In this document: positions 10,549 to 22,530 of the stretch, piece after piece
How positions within the stretch are numbered: the first letter of the stretch is position 1
How the letters are laid out: every line of letters begins with the position of its first letter
Assembly (NCBI GenBank): GCA_025677835.1
Contig: JAIXMR010000042.1
Location: 62,001-126,000 of the forward strand
Origin: Sporodiniella umbellata
Lineage: Eukaryota; Mucoromycota; Mucoromycetes; Mucorales; Rhizopodaceae
Length of the DNA: 64,000 nucleotides
Reading direction: 5' to 3'
Position numbers and translations under genes: made by a program
The notes under the pieces: model-generated
Database searches by the model: none
The model's input: the letters and a program-made list of their open reading frames with translations, nothing else
What the model was told of the DNA's origin: nothing

Positions 10549-12299
10549 TCAATGAACACGAAGTGTTTTTCCTTTAAGTGTATTGATTACTTGCTTTTGC
10601 GTTGTTTCTTTTGGTTCTGGAGATCTTTGTTTATGAGCTAATGTCGGTAGATGGCTGCTGCTGTTATCGTTAGTGTTAGTAATATCCCTAGCTTTATAGG
10701 ATTGTCTTCTGGCGGTACTCATCCCCATCATCAAACGAGCAGTGCGGCTTTCTCCAGGAGGCTTTTTGTTTCGATAAATGGATGCTTTAATGGGTATAGA
10801 TGAAGTGGTGCTTTGGGTGGTATTCAGCTTGGGCTTCCTGATGTTTGTTTCTACAAGAGGCGATTTTACTCGTGTTTTGTTGGGAGAGGATGGTGGTATC
10901 AGGCAGGAGCTAGGTGTGGTGGCAGGCGCTCTTTTTGGTATCGTTTTAGCAGCAGCGACGGCCACCTTTTTTTCTTTAGGGCTTTTGACAACAATTTTTT
11001 TATCTTCTTGAATTATGGGTTGTTTAACACACAACATAGGAAGCCGTGAGCCTTGGCTACGATTAGTGGCAGATAAGGACTGGCGCTTGAGGTAGACATT
11101 CAGTATTTTTTCTTGAACAGGAATAGAGGCTGAAACAGAACGATCGACTGAAAATGAAGGCACAGGGATTCTGCACTTAGCAGGAAGCGGCGATTGTTTG
11201 GATTTTTTGTTTTGTGACAATGGTGCAGCTGGAAATAGTAGCTGTGGCTCATTACTTGTAATAAACGGATGCCTCAATATATCACTAGAAGAGTAGCGTG
11301 TTTTTGGATCAGGCTCAAGACAATGGTTTAGCAGGTCAATCAGGTCTGCAGGCAGGTTGGGGGGATAAGCAGGTCTTTTGACTGAAAGGATTCTTTGTTT
11401 TATCTTTTTTTTTAAAAAAAAAAAAGCAATTTATCGTTAGTTTATATGTTTTGTTTGGTGGGTATTATCGTAATTACCTCTTCTTCTTCTAGACCTTCAT
11501 CTTCGTAAGGGGCCTTTCCGCCAGATAACACTTCAAGAATGACGATTCCTAAAGCCCAGATGTCGATTTTGTAATCAACGACTTTTTGTTGTACCAATTC
11601 GGGTGACCAAAATAGTACGACACCCGCCTCTTCAATACTTGAATCAGCAGTTGGTGAGACGGAAACAACACCGAAGTCCCCTAATAAATCACATTATCTA
11701 ATTATTACGAAGATTCATATTAAAAAAAAGTAGTTTTTACCAATGACAATACTGTTTTTTTCTTGATGTAAAAAAATATTATCACATTTCATGTCTCTGT
11801 GTATGTAGCCGTAACCATGCAGTTTTTCTAGCCCAGATGCAATCTTTCATAAAAAGTTAGTTTTTTTTTTTAGAAAAAAAAAAAAAAAAAAGTAAACAAA
11901 GAAACCACTTACGGACTGGATAATATAAACAATCTGGCCTACACTCATTTGGTGCTCAAACACGTACTGTTGAAGAGAGCCTCCAGTACACAACGGCATG
12001 ATTAGGTAAACAAACTCCTCATGTAAATAAACGGCAAACAGCTCCAGTATGTTTGGGTGTACACACTTTGTCATGGAGTATATTTCGTTTTCAACGAGCT
12101 CTTTGGGCATTACAAACATATCCTCATGCTGATTCTCCTCTACTAAATATTTTTTGACTGCCACCTTTTTGTTTGTTTCCACTTCTCTGCACTTATAAAC
12201 CCCTCCTTGGGCACTAAACCATGTAGGCGGTCCATCCAGACCTTTGTATAGCGGACTCGGATCGCCAGTGTATATAGGTATGCCGTTCACTTGTTGCAT
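10549..12299 (-). CDS. STE20/PAK-like serine/threonine protein kinase
   Basis: Four exons on the minus strand: 12299..11913, 11843..11741, 11680..11478, 11403..10549; 515 residues. The kinase domain fills the N-terminal half: V-A-V-K-K (ATP lysine), E in N-E-I-Y, catalytic loop Y-I-H-R-D-M-K-C-D-N, metal-binding D-F-G, S-P-E in place of APE, D-I-W-A-L-G, and a final R-H-P-F-I. The layout (GGSLQQYV hinge region, K-C-D-N, KQRILSVKRPAYP) fits the STE group, but no p21-binding CRIB motif is visible. The Gly-rich loop is degenerate: only the last glycine of GxGxxG remains (S-A-Q-G-G-V-Y). The C-terminal 240 residues are Ser/Pro/Lys-rich and look disordered. Exon 4 starts at an acceptor in an A tract; that choice restores the subdomain X-XI sequence. 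Pathway unknown. Confidence 0.85.
11405..11425. repeat. T9-A12 tract palindrome inside kinase intron 3
   Basis: A run of nine T followed directly by twelve A, next to the intron acceptor. One of many T-tract/A-tract palindromes in this window. Confidence 0.8.
11861..11891. repeat. T11-AG-A18 tract palindrome inside kinase intron 1
   Basis: Eleven T, two bases, eighteen A, within the 69-base first intron of the kinase gene. It can fold as a hairpin in RNA from either strand. Confidence 0.8.
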
Positions 12300-14066
12300 T
12301 TGTTTTTTTTAAAAAAAAAAAAAAAAAAAAAGAAAAGGGGAAATAAGAAAAAATTAAGAAAAAAAAATGAAAAGAAAAAAAACGTGTGCAAAAACAAATT
12401 AATACAGTGGCTCCGCTCCTCTAACCATTCAACTATAAAAAAGTTGGAAAGCGTATCTACAGACTTCTAATAATAAGACCCTACCATATGATACAATGGC
12501 CGCTTTTAAAAAGTAAGAAACAGTCTTTCTTTTTTCAGGCAATCCCAACAAGAGAAAAACGTGCCTGAAAATTGTTTTGGCTATCTTTAAGAGTCCCGAA
12601 CCAACAATTGTTTTGCTATGGTAGATCCTTTGCTTTCAAGACGTTTGTACTATTTTTTTTTTTGGAAAAAAAAATCAAAGCCACCATTTTTAAGGGGCTA
12701 AACCGTTTTCACAGCATTAGTATCTTCTTTAGGAAGCTTTTTGCTCCTATTTTCTTAAAAGAGCCCTGAAAGACTCATTGTTCGTTCTATTCCATATCAA
12801 AGAAAAACAAAGCCGCCATCAGAGCGCTGATGTTTTTAGTCAGATATCCAACTTTGGCTCAGTTTCGATCCGGAAAAGGTTTTGTGACATGCTTTCATTT
12901 CGTAGCGTCACCGTTCAACCAATGAAATCGCCAAATCTTTTCTAAAACCAATTTGTTTTCAACAGCGAGAAATTCTAGGGAACAAACGAGGGGATTTCTT
13001 CAAAGTTTATCTGGGATCAGGGTTATATAAGTGTTTCGGGACTATATACTAAGGAAAAAAGAAAATCTCCCTCGAAGAAGCCTCATAACATATAGGCTTT
13101 GTCTGAGTGAGCTTTAAATGGACATGGTTCAACTTTGTGCTGTTATAGTATGAACTTAACCATGTGAGTAACAAGGCCAATACTCTCTTTTTCGTCTTTT
13201 AAAAAAATGGCTGATGCATAAGAATTGGCGCATATTGCTATAGTAACGGCCGTTGCAGTCTTTGGAATGCTTTACTTGTCAAATATTGATCTCGATTTTA
13301 AACTGTATTATGCCCCTGCTGATATATAATCCTGCCTTTTGGATATTTTGTTCATGCTTAGTAATTCTTGAGAAAAAAAAAAGTAGTATGACAATATGCA
13401 AATCTTTTATTTGGAACCTATACCTTGTTTTACAATCTTTAATTCCATTACACAAATCAATTAAAACAAACTCAAAAACAAATAGGAAGTTGGTTTTGTT
13501 TTGTTTTGTTTACCTTGACTTTCAACTAGGTTGAAGGCTAGCCTTTTTGTCAAACACCAGTCTTAATATTGGCTTTAGACTCAATGCGGTTATAGTTTTT
13601 TGTAGAGAGTATTGTTCTCAAATGTAGGCGTACGTACTAGTAAGCTAGACACTGTAATACTTGCTATTTTTATCTGATCTTGGCTTAGAGCTTTTCAAGG
13701 TACAAAAGAAAAAGCCAGAATAAGGCTATTTCAGCAAGTTCTATGTTTTATATACTAAAGAGAGTATTGCCTTTGAAATTATCATGCTCATATAAAAGCT
13801 CCTGTATTTATGCACACTCTCCCTTAATATAAGGGCCCTTTTGCCAACTGCAATTGAATAGAGTGAGGTTGCAAAGGAGATAATACGTTTTTTTTTAATC
13901 TGTCTCGGCTCAAGAAAATTGTAGCAAGTAGGCCGGTAGATTCTAATTTTTTCTCCGCCCTGAGGTGGATACATTCGGTACTTTAAATTTTATGACGTCT
14001 ACGCGTTCGCGTTGAAAACGTAAGCTTTCAGTAACCCTTTTTCTTTACTTTTCTTTTCAATCAAAC
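12300..14066. other. Divergent intergenic region, kinase and RPN5
   Basis: 1.8 kb without a supported gene. It opens with a T8-A21 palindrome (12303-12331) and has another at 12653-12674. CCAAT is present near 12919 and a TATA-like stretch near 13023. Short open frames lack splice partners and recognisable similarity. Confidence 0.45.
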
Positions 14067-15766
14067 ATGTCTGACGGCCGCTTAGAAAAAATGGACAAGG
14101 ACTTTAGTCCCCAAGTAAACGCCCTCTTTCCGGAGACCGAAGCATTAACAAAAGTAAAGAAGTCTTTCGTTTTTTATGAGAATTTGATGTTCACAATTTT
14201 GTGTTTTGTAGCAAGGAAAAATAAACGAAGCATTGGAGAAGTTACTGTCTTTAGAAAAGCAAGCTAGAAACGTAAAGATAAACCAAAGAAAAGTTACTTA
14301 GAGCATCAAAACATCTAATCTTCAACTTCAGGCTGCTGATCAAGATTCTACAGGACGTATCCTCGTTCAAGTTGTCAAATTATGCTACGAAGTAAAAGAC
14401 TGGAAGCTTTTGAATGAGCAGATCGTTTTACTTTCAAAAAAACATGGTCAACTCAAAGATGTAAACCTATTTAAAAAAAAAGAAAAGCATCAAACCTTTA
14501 TAAACTTTTTCAAATAGGCAACTTCCAAAATGGTGCAAGAAGCCATGACATACCTTGATCATACTCCCAACATGGAAACCAAACTTGAATTGATTGAGAC
14601 CCTCCGTACTGTTACAGATGGAAAGGTAGCAATATATTGTTATAGTTGGACCAAGTGTTAAACAACGCTTTATAGATCTATGTTGAAGTCGAACGTGCAC
14701 GCATCACAAGACTTTTGTCAAAGATTCGTGAAGATGAAGGAAAAGTTACAGAAGCTGCAGATATTCTCCAAGAGCTTCAAGTGGAGACATTCGGCTCAAT
14801 GGACAAACGAGAGAAAGTTGATTTTATTTTGGAACAAATGAGACTATGTTTAGCAAAGAATGACTACATTAGAACCCAAATTATATCCAAGAAGATCAAT
14901 ACAAAATTCTTCCAAGAAAAAGAAAATGAGGCAAGCAGAAATTGGCAAAATGCAAGAAATGTAAACTCTTACACTCTCTACATGTATAGGACCTTAAATT
15001 AAGATTCTACGAATTAATGATTCAACACGCTTTGCATGAGGACCAATATCTGAATGTTCACAAATACTATAAGCAAATTTATGACTCAGAGTCTATTAAA
15101 CAAGACGAAACAAAGTGGAAAGCAGCACTTGAGAACGCCGTCCTATTTGTCGTCTTATCACCTTATGACAATGAGCAATCTGATTTGCTTCATAGAATTT
15201 ATCAAGACAGCAACTTAGCCCAGATTCCTAAATATCAAGAAATCGCCAAATACTTCGTCACTGTTGAGTTGATGAGATGGGTTGCTATTGAAGAAAGCTA
15301 CGGATCTTTATTTGGTCAATCCTCTGCATTTAACCGCTCTACTGAAGATGGACAAAAGAGATGGAAGGAGCTTCACCGCCGTGTAATTGAGCACAACATT
15401 CGCGTAGTTGCCAAATACTACACTAGAGTTACAACAAAGAGATTGACTCAATTGCTCGATTTGAACGAAAAAGATACAGAGGAGTTCTTATCCAAACTGG
15501 TTGTTTCTAAGACTATCTACGCACGTATCGATCGCACAGCGGGCATTGTTAACTTCCAAACAAAGAAGGACGCAAACCAAACATTGAACAATTGGTCAAA
15601 CGACATCAACTCTTTGTTGAATTTGATAGAAAAGACATGTCATTTGATTTCAAAAGAGGTAACAACATTCATAAAACAAAGACTTTGTACAAAACCGCTT
15701 TATTGACTTTTATCGGTATTGTAATTATTATAGGAAATGGTACATAGTATAGCAAAGGTCAAATAA
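14067..15766 (+). CDS. RPN5: 26S proteasome regulatory subunit RPN5 (PSMD12)
   Basis: Non-ATPase lid subunit of the 19S regulatory particle. Seven exons: 14067..14153, 14212..14271, 14332..14460, 14518..14625, 14676..14930, 14990..15658, 15734..15766; 446 residues, the usual size. Helical repeats fill the N-terminal part ([19 protein letters not shown]). The PCI domain is in the C-terminal third ([16 protein letters not shown], then L-L-D-L and [14 protein letters not shown]). The last, 10-codon exon ends [10 protein letters not shown] and matches the family C-terminus. Intron 5 appears to use a GC donor (GAG|GCAAGC at 14931): this gives exactly the family spacing between F-F-Q-E and L-K-L. 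Its stop is 2 bases from the stop of the opposite dioxygenase gene. Confidence 0.95.
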
Positions 15767-15768
15767 AT

Positions 15769-17398
15769 TTACTTGTTCCATCTAATGGGAATTTTAAAAT
15801 ATTGGTGGAACGTTTTTTTATCGTGTACAGATACTTCAGGTGTAGGCAGAACACCACCTCTTAAATTTGTCTAAAAGAGCATTACTTTGTGCACGCTATT
15901 ATGTCCAAATACCTGAATAGAAGGATGGATATATCGAGGCGCTCTCAGCTTGCTGTCTCTCTCTTGTCGCATTTTGGTAAACCCCTCTAAGGTTACCTTC
16001 TCATTAATCATTTTGTTTGTTTCTTTGTGATCTTGTAGCAGCGTCATCCACTCATACTAAAAAAAAGATACGGTCAAATTGCTATGCTATCATTATAGCT
16101 ATTTACGGATCTATCTTTGGTTGGGTAATCGTGACCAACGTAAATTCTTGTATCGTTCGGCCATTGGTTGTACATTTTATGAATACTTTCATACAGGCTT
16201 TCTACGCTACCTCCAGGAAAATCGCAACGAGCAGTACCTACATCAGGCTATATTGCGTTGTGAGAATTAACTTGATTGTACAAAATTACCATAAATAACG
16301 TATCACCAACAAAGGCAGCATCTCCTATGAGATAAGACATACACGCTGGTGTGTGACCAGGGGTAGAGATAACACTGCAATTTATTTCTTGTCCCAAAGT
16401 CCAATGCATATTCTCGTGCGTAAGGACATCAAATTGTTCTCCTGTGGGGTTCAGTTCTTCATGAGTCAGATTGTATACCTCGCCAAACACTTTCTGTACT
16501 TGAGTAACTTGGTTTCCAATGTAGACGTCGGGCTATATATGAATGCGTCAGACAACAGTCAATTTGTTTTTCTTTTACGTCTGATTTCAAAGCTTGTTTT
16601 AGGTATGATGCAGACGATAGGTGATCCTTTTGTTTTCTGTTAGAAAAAAATGTTTTATGTGCTTTCGCAATCTATCTTACAGCATGAACATGTGTTTCAA
16701 TGATTTTTGTAATGTTCAGTTCGTGTTTTTCTACAAAGCGTAGTAGTTCATCTGCTGAAGAAGTATGCACTTTCACACTAAACGGGTTGTAATCCAGTAC
16801 AGGGTCAATAATATGGGCCTCCTTGGTTACTAAAAAAAATGAAAAAATCAGTAAAAGAAACAAAAGTCTATTAGCGTTGTGTGTTACCTAAATCTGTCAC
16901 CACGTATTGTGCAGTTTCGGTTTCCTTTTCAAAGACCGTGTGAACCCAGGGTGAATGATTATTCATGAAGGGATTAACAGGACCTTTCCATTCATCCATA
17001 CCTCCTTCTAAGCTGAAGCATTTTTTGTATCCTAATGACTCGGCTATTATAGCTGCATCGTCGCTACGGCGACCGGATCGACAGTGAAAAACAATCTATT
17101 AAAAAGCTTTAAAACTAATACACAGCGCTTGCTACTAGTACTTTACATTGGCCTCTTTATTCAAATCGGATAATGCGCTGCGAAATAGGGATGGAGATAA
17201 AGGGATATTGAGTGCCCCTGGGATTTTTCCATAACGCTCTATTTCTTTCCTCTCTCGAACATCAACAACGACTAAATTTCTGTACAGCTTTTCTTTTTTT
17301 AACCATTCGGAAAGCTGATTGCCTGTGATTCTATTTGCAGAAGTTACAGTAGAGTAAAATCTTGAAGATTTTTTGTTATTCAACAATGAACGCAGCAT
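15769..17398 (-). CDS. Rhodanese-persulfide dioxygenase fusion (Blh-like), mitochondrial
   Basis: Two-domain sulfur enzyme of sulfide detoxification. Eight exons on the minus strand: 17398..17147, 17095..16888, 16829..16681, 16626..16579, 16532..16290, 16247..16107, 16056..15913, 15870..15769; 428 residues. The first 20 residues are basic and Ser-rich, a likely mitochondrial presequence. Rhodanese domain: D-V-R-E and active-site loop C89-R-S-G-R-R-S, then G-G-M-D-E-W. Metallo-beta-lactamase domain: H200-x-H202-x-D204-H205 (split by intron 3), P-G-H279, G-D296-T-L-F, C-D-F-P-G-G and V-G-H339-D-Y. The C-terminal part (L-E-G-F, R-x-x-R-D, P-S-I-Q, L-R-G-G-V-L-P) matches bacterial Blh-type persulfide dioxygenases rather than animal ETHE1. 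Expected reactions: sulfur transfer by the rhodanese and oxidation of glutathione persulfide to sulfite by the iron site. Function is inferred from family. Confidence 0.88.
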
Positions 17399-17647
17399 AT
17401 ACAAACGAACGCAAAAAAAAAAATGCAAAAAAAAAAAAAAAAAAAAAAAAACAGAATGACTTTTTAATACAAAGCCATACGTTCGGCGACTAAAATACCA
17501 AGGCTTCCTCAAACTGCGATTGTCTAGTTAGAAAAGTGAGCTGATGCTCAACTTTCAACAATGGAATATACATTGATTCTATTAAATTTCTCGCAATCAT
17601 TCAACAAGAATGCTCTTTTTTTATTTTTTATTTCAATGATATACAGT

Positions 17648-19776
17648 TTATAGTTTTCCGTTCTCTGCAGGAAGCATGGAAGCTGGCACTTCTACTTGAA
17701 GACCACTTAGACACATTTGAGCAAAAGTTTTGCCCTGTCTGTCAATCAAGAGTGAGCTCAATCCACCACCTCCAAGAGAGTGTGTCAAAACAAAGTTGAA
17801 CGCATGAGATCCAGGAAGCTCAAAGCGAGTAACGCTCCCCTTACAAAGATGCTTCATATAGTCAGAGACTGCCTTCTCTGTGATAGATCTCTTGATATAA
17901 GGCAAGAACTTTGGGTCCCGAGCAATTATGCCCACGTTGCATACATCACCCTTATCCCCGCTACGCCCGTAAGCAACGTTAATAAGTGTTGTTTTAACAA
18001 GAGGCTGTGATATATCGGCCTCTGAAATAGCTGGAACTGGGCTAGGCTTGCTATAGGATGCGTTGGGATCCCACGCACCCCATGTGGATTGCTTCTGAGG
18101 TCCAGAACCAACAGTGTAATAAGTTTTAACCTGAGTTTTGGGGATCAATAGAGGAAAGTGTACTAGATTGGGAACAGGCCTTGGTCGTCCTGTACCGCTA
18201 CCAGTTATACCTGGAGCCATACATGTAGCAGACTAAAGTACGGAGAAAAAGATAAAGCCATATCAATAAAGGCCGTTTGATTAAAGCATTTACTTACTGG
18301 AATAGCTTCCAATGGAATAAGACCAAGAGCCTTCGGGTCCGAGTGCTGGGCTGTTAATCTGAGCATGACTTCACGGCTTTCGTTTGCTCTTGAGTGAGGC
18401 CTGTATATTGGAAATATAAGAAAAGGGAATTAGCTTCTTTTTTTTTTAAAAAAAAAAAAAACCCTGAAGCTTACCCAAACAACGACTCTGCTCCAATGGT
18501 TTCGATATTGTAGCTTGTAAAATCGGGGATAGATGCTCTTTTATAAATCTCTTGAACTCTTCGGATAACTGCCTCGCCGACAGCCAGAGCTTTCTTTTTA
18601 GCGTCAACTCCGCCTACTAAGAGCTCAATACTGATCTTGAATCCGTCCAAAAATATTCCAGAGCACTTTAAATAAGGCGTGGGCTTCAAACCTTTAGCAC
18701 CTTTTACTAAAACGCGATTGGGACCAGCTTGTGATAGTGACACTTGTCTCATATCAAGAATAACATCAGGCAAGAGATAAAGCGCTGGATCTAAGATTTC
18801 ATATAGCATTTGCTCAGATACAGTGGCAGGTGTGACCAATCCGCCTGTCTTTTCAGGCTTCGTAACTACAAACGAACCATCCTGGCTGAATTCGACAATA
18901 GGATAACCCATATTAGCATATCCTCCATAAGGAGATTGGGCAGCAAGATGCCAGTCCGTAAAATTACCACCAGTAGCATGACAACCACACTCAATTATGT
19001 GCCCTGCCAAAGATGCTGAAGCAAGCAGATCATGATAGTTCTGGGTACTGCCTTCTTTCCATCCATACTCATGAATAAGGGGAGCAACAACAAGTGCAGA
19101 GTCTACCACACGTCCGGTTACGACAATCTGAGCACCCTCACTCAAAGCAGCCGCAATACCAGCAACCCCTAAATATGCATTAAGTGAAACTATAGGTTCG
19201 TCTTTGTCAGGTAATCGATCTGCATCCAATTCGTGGTTGGTGGTTGAAATAGTTGAAAAGGAGTGCGTTCCTTCAAAGGCACCTAAATTTCGCTCCTCTT
19301 TGCCGTTAAGGACATCATCACCCCAAACTGCAGCGACCTTCACTCCTTTGATGTTCATTTTATCCAACATTGCTTCAATTGCTTCTTTACAGCTTACTGG
19401 ATCAAGCCCGCCTGCATTGGTAATCACTTTTGTTCCATTTCGGGCAATGTCTGGTAAAATTTTGGATAACGCCAACGTCAAAAACTCCGCTATATAATCC
19501 ACGCCTCGTTGAGGTTTGTTTGTCATTAATCGACGCTGGCGACGTGCAGCAAGAATACCCATAGTAATTTCTGAAAGTAATAAAACGAGAAAAAATGGAG
19601 TTGGTTTGCATTTATGCTTGAGATTTAAAGACAAGTCTTTTTTTTTTTTTACCTGCCAAGTAGTCAGCTACCAAATAGTCCAAATTTTTTCCTTCGTGTT
19701 TAACGAGTTGTACTGCTGCTTGAACAGAGTCACCCCAAAAGGCAGAATAACATCCAATACGTACGGGAGAGCGCAT
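17648..19776 (-). CDS. AtuA-like protein (acyclic terpene utilisation family, DUF1446)
   Basis: Four exons on the minus strand: 19776..19653, 19570..18475, 18400..18298, 18232..17648; 635 residues. The N-terminal AtuA domain is nearly complete: [60 protein letters not shown]. The C-terminal block ([29 protein letters not shown]) is the second AtuA-like domain, which bacteria may carry as a separate subunit. In Pseudomonas the atu cluster degrades citronellol-type terpenes; the fungal role is not established, so I infer only family membership. Upstream of the dioxygenase gene on the same strand, 249 bases apart. Confidence 0.88.
18438..18461. repeat. T10-A14 tract palindrome inside AtuA intron 2
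   Basis: Ten T followed directly by fourteen A, inside the 74-base second intron of the AtuA-like gene. Confidence 0.8.
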
Positions 19777-20898
19777 TTTGATAACAAACAAAAAAAAAAG
19801 ACAAAGTAAAAAAAAAAGAAGAGCTCCCCCCGCTTTTAAAAGAAATATTGAAACAGGGAAATGAGCATGTGACTGTATAGCTATGCAGCAAAAAAAAATG
19901 TGTCTAGCGATTTGTTCGAAATTCAGTAAAAGCTGGGCTTTCAAATACAGAGTATTTGCCCTTGACCCTGTGATCTTTATTTGGGCATACAAACACAAAT
20001 TTTTTAATATGCTAAAGGGGCGTCTTTAGTTAGCTCAACTGTCGTGTTTGTCAATTAACTATTAGTCATAAAGATTTCCAAATACTAACATAGTCATACG
20101 TAAAAGAAGAAACCCGTTCAAAAGTATGCATAATTCGTTCCATGTTTAAAAATACATATCGATTTCTAACCTGTTTTCGTTGCGAGCTGGTTTTTCAAAG
20201 TGGATTTTTGACTGTTTGTTTTTCGTTTTTCGTTTCTGTATTTGTTTTTACGAAAAAAAAGCCATATATACAGGATAACATACACAAACAAGCATCGCTA
20301 TTTAAATGTAAGAACGAAGAGAATCCAACTCGGCAAAAGTAACCTGTTTAGTTTGAAAATGCATTCGTAACAACGTCAAGCTATACATATTAATAACCAC
20401 AGGGAATACGGTACTTGTAGCAGTTTTGTAGGCATATAAAGATACTAAAGAGTTGCAAAATAAGCCTTTTGTATCCTTCAAGCCGTATGCTTTGAATTAT
20501 TTATTTGACACCACGACTATGTGAACAGCCATAGCACTACCCATTTATACATGACAAGTCCAGAAATTGCAGTATAGCAGGTACCTAGAAATACTCAAAA
20601 TAATGAAATTCTCTGTTAAATGATAGATAGTCTTAGTTAAACACACACTAGGTCTTTTCTAAAAGCCAACAACTACTCCAAGAGCAGCGCTCTTTGTGTT
20701 TATAAATAGTGGTTTTTAACTTAATACTCTGTAACTACCTATCGATACAGTCATTCTCTTGCGGCGGCCTTTTTGTTTAGAAAAAGTACATAAAAGGCAT
20801 ACTGGCTCTCGTTTTTTTTTTCTTTTGAAAAAAATATAAATATTTATTAATTCTCTTTGACTTACAAAACTCTTATTAAATTATTAGAAGGACAAGTA
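19777..20898. other. Intergenic, no supported gene
   Basis: 1.1 kb between two minus-strand genes; promoter of the AtuA-like gene and 3' end of the TMEM184-like gene. A and T tracts only; short frames are not coding-like. Confidence 0.5.
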
Positions 20899-22530
20899 TT
20901 AAAAGCGCGAAGGATGGTTTGGTGCTTGAGGTTGGCTCGTTTGAGCAAGGTTGTTATGGCCGCTTGGTTGAGATCCACTATTGACCTCTTCCATTCTGTA
21001 TTCCATATAATCGTCTTTGAGCAAGCCGTTTGTATCATTTGTAGCTGCTACATTTCCAGGGTTTTGTGTTCTTCTCTTTTTCAAAGCTTTGCGCTTCTTG
21101 GCCAATTTGACAGAATCAACACCACAACAGATGATCTTGTAGATAAACTCAGGAATATAAGCGACATAACCATCGACAAAAGCGCCAAACATGCCTTTTT
21201 GCTTTTTTGCGCCTGCAAGTCTTGCGGCCTCAATATCATCTGCAGGACCAAAGAACTTGGCCATCATACAACTGACGACTGCCATACATACACAGACAAT
21301 GATAACATAGAGCCCATTCTTGACTGCTTCTGCCGGCCAAGCAATACTCCCATGAGTTCCGTCTGTTTCCTTAATAACGTGTGTTGTGGTGAGAATTGTC
21401 AAAAGAATTTCACCAAAGTAAAATATGACCATGATTGGACCCTTGACACACCAAAACATGCCATGTGCTCTGATCTTTCCTCTTTGCCACTCAGCATGAT
21501 ATACATCCAAGTAAGTAAACAAAGCAGTAAGGATAATAGAAAGAGAGATGAAATTGATAATGGTCAGATAAACGTATGCTCCCTTAAAACTATATGATCC
21601 AGCACAATAATGCCCCTTTAGCTCAGCAAAGATAGACATAAACGCATCAAGAAGAGACCTAGTTTAGTACAATAGAAAGGTGTTTTCTTTTAGTGACAGA
21701 GATCCTTTTTTTTTTCTTTTTTTTTTTTTAATTCTTACCAAACAGGATATTGTACAACTAAAAAGTCAGTGATGATTCTGTAATGCATTCCCCATTTTGA
21801 AGGTCTAACAAGATTCAAGTCAGTAACTTTAAAAAAAATATAAACAATATTAAAAAAAAAAAAGGAGAAGAAGCATATATAAATACATACATGTATGTAT
21901 ATATACAAACAAACGACTACTTACAGATGAAGTTTTTTAACAAACATGATTTTTGTATCTCTAGGCTCTTTTACACCTTCGCTTTCATCTCTAAAAGGCT
22001 GAAGATAAGCCTGTAGACAAGTGTACAAATTATAAACGGCAAACGCTTCAAAACAAGTGGCGAAAAATTTGATAGTTGTAGAATAATCGTATCGTAAATA
22101 AGCAAACCAGGATAGCGTCGCGTAAACTGGTGGAAATAATATTACTCGTAGCTTATGCCGTTGTATTTCTGGATTGCTATTTTTTTTTCAAAAAAAAAAA
22201 AAAAGTCGTTTAGTATATAGAATATATATTGTTTTAAGAGGAAAAAGAAAATAACTGGAAGCAATCGTACTAGTAATTTCGTAGATGTCGAAAGAGCGTA
22301 GTGAGCGTAACAATCCATGTTATTAATAAAAACAAGAGACAGACGAGCCAACCGATGACATGCCAGTTCGCTGTTGGGTCCTCTTTTACGTAAGACCAGT
22401 CTAAGCCGGGTTTACTATGAACAGAAAGAGGTTTTAATACAAATCAGGCATTCACTTATTTAGCCTACAATCCTGCCATAGAGGATAGCCCTGGCTCAGT
22501 AGGGCATGAGACAGCTTCTTTTTCACTCAT
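20899..22530 (-). CDS. TMEM184/organic solute transporter alpha family (DUF300) membrane protein, frame interrupted once
   Basis: Polytopic membrane protein. Exons on the minus strand: 22530..22469, 22414..22271, 22176..21925, 21826..21739, 21658..20899. The predicted start is at 22530. Early helices include W-L-V-C-L-L-F-L-L-I-T-W-I-V and H-K-L-R-V-I-L-F-P-P-V-Y-A; E-A-F-A-V-Y is the family signature. Later helices lie in the last exon, followed by a Cys-rich turn, a basic segment and a Gln/Ser/Pro-rich tail. Total is about 435 residues. The junction of exons 3 and 4 does not keep frame: exon 3 ends in phase 2 and exon 4 needs phase 1. One A less in the T6/A6 tract at 21933-21938 would correct it. 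So this is either a sequence error, a splice form I have not found, or a recent frameshift. Function in fungi unknown; transporter role is by family only. Confidence 0.75.

Noticed and set aside
12855..12880. GTTTCGATCC as a tRNA B box
   Set aside because: No A box at the right distance and no cloverleaf; no tRNA or rRNA gene found in the window.
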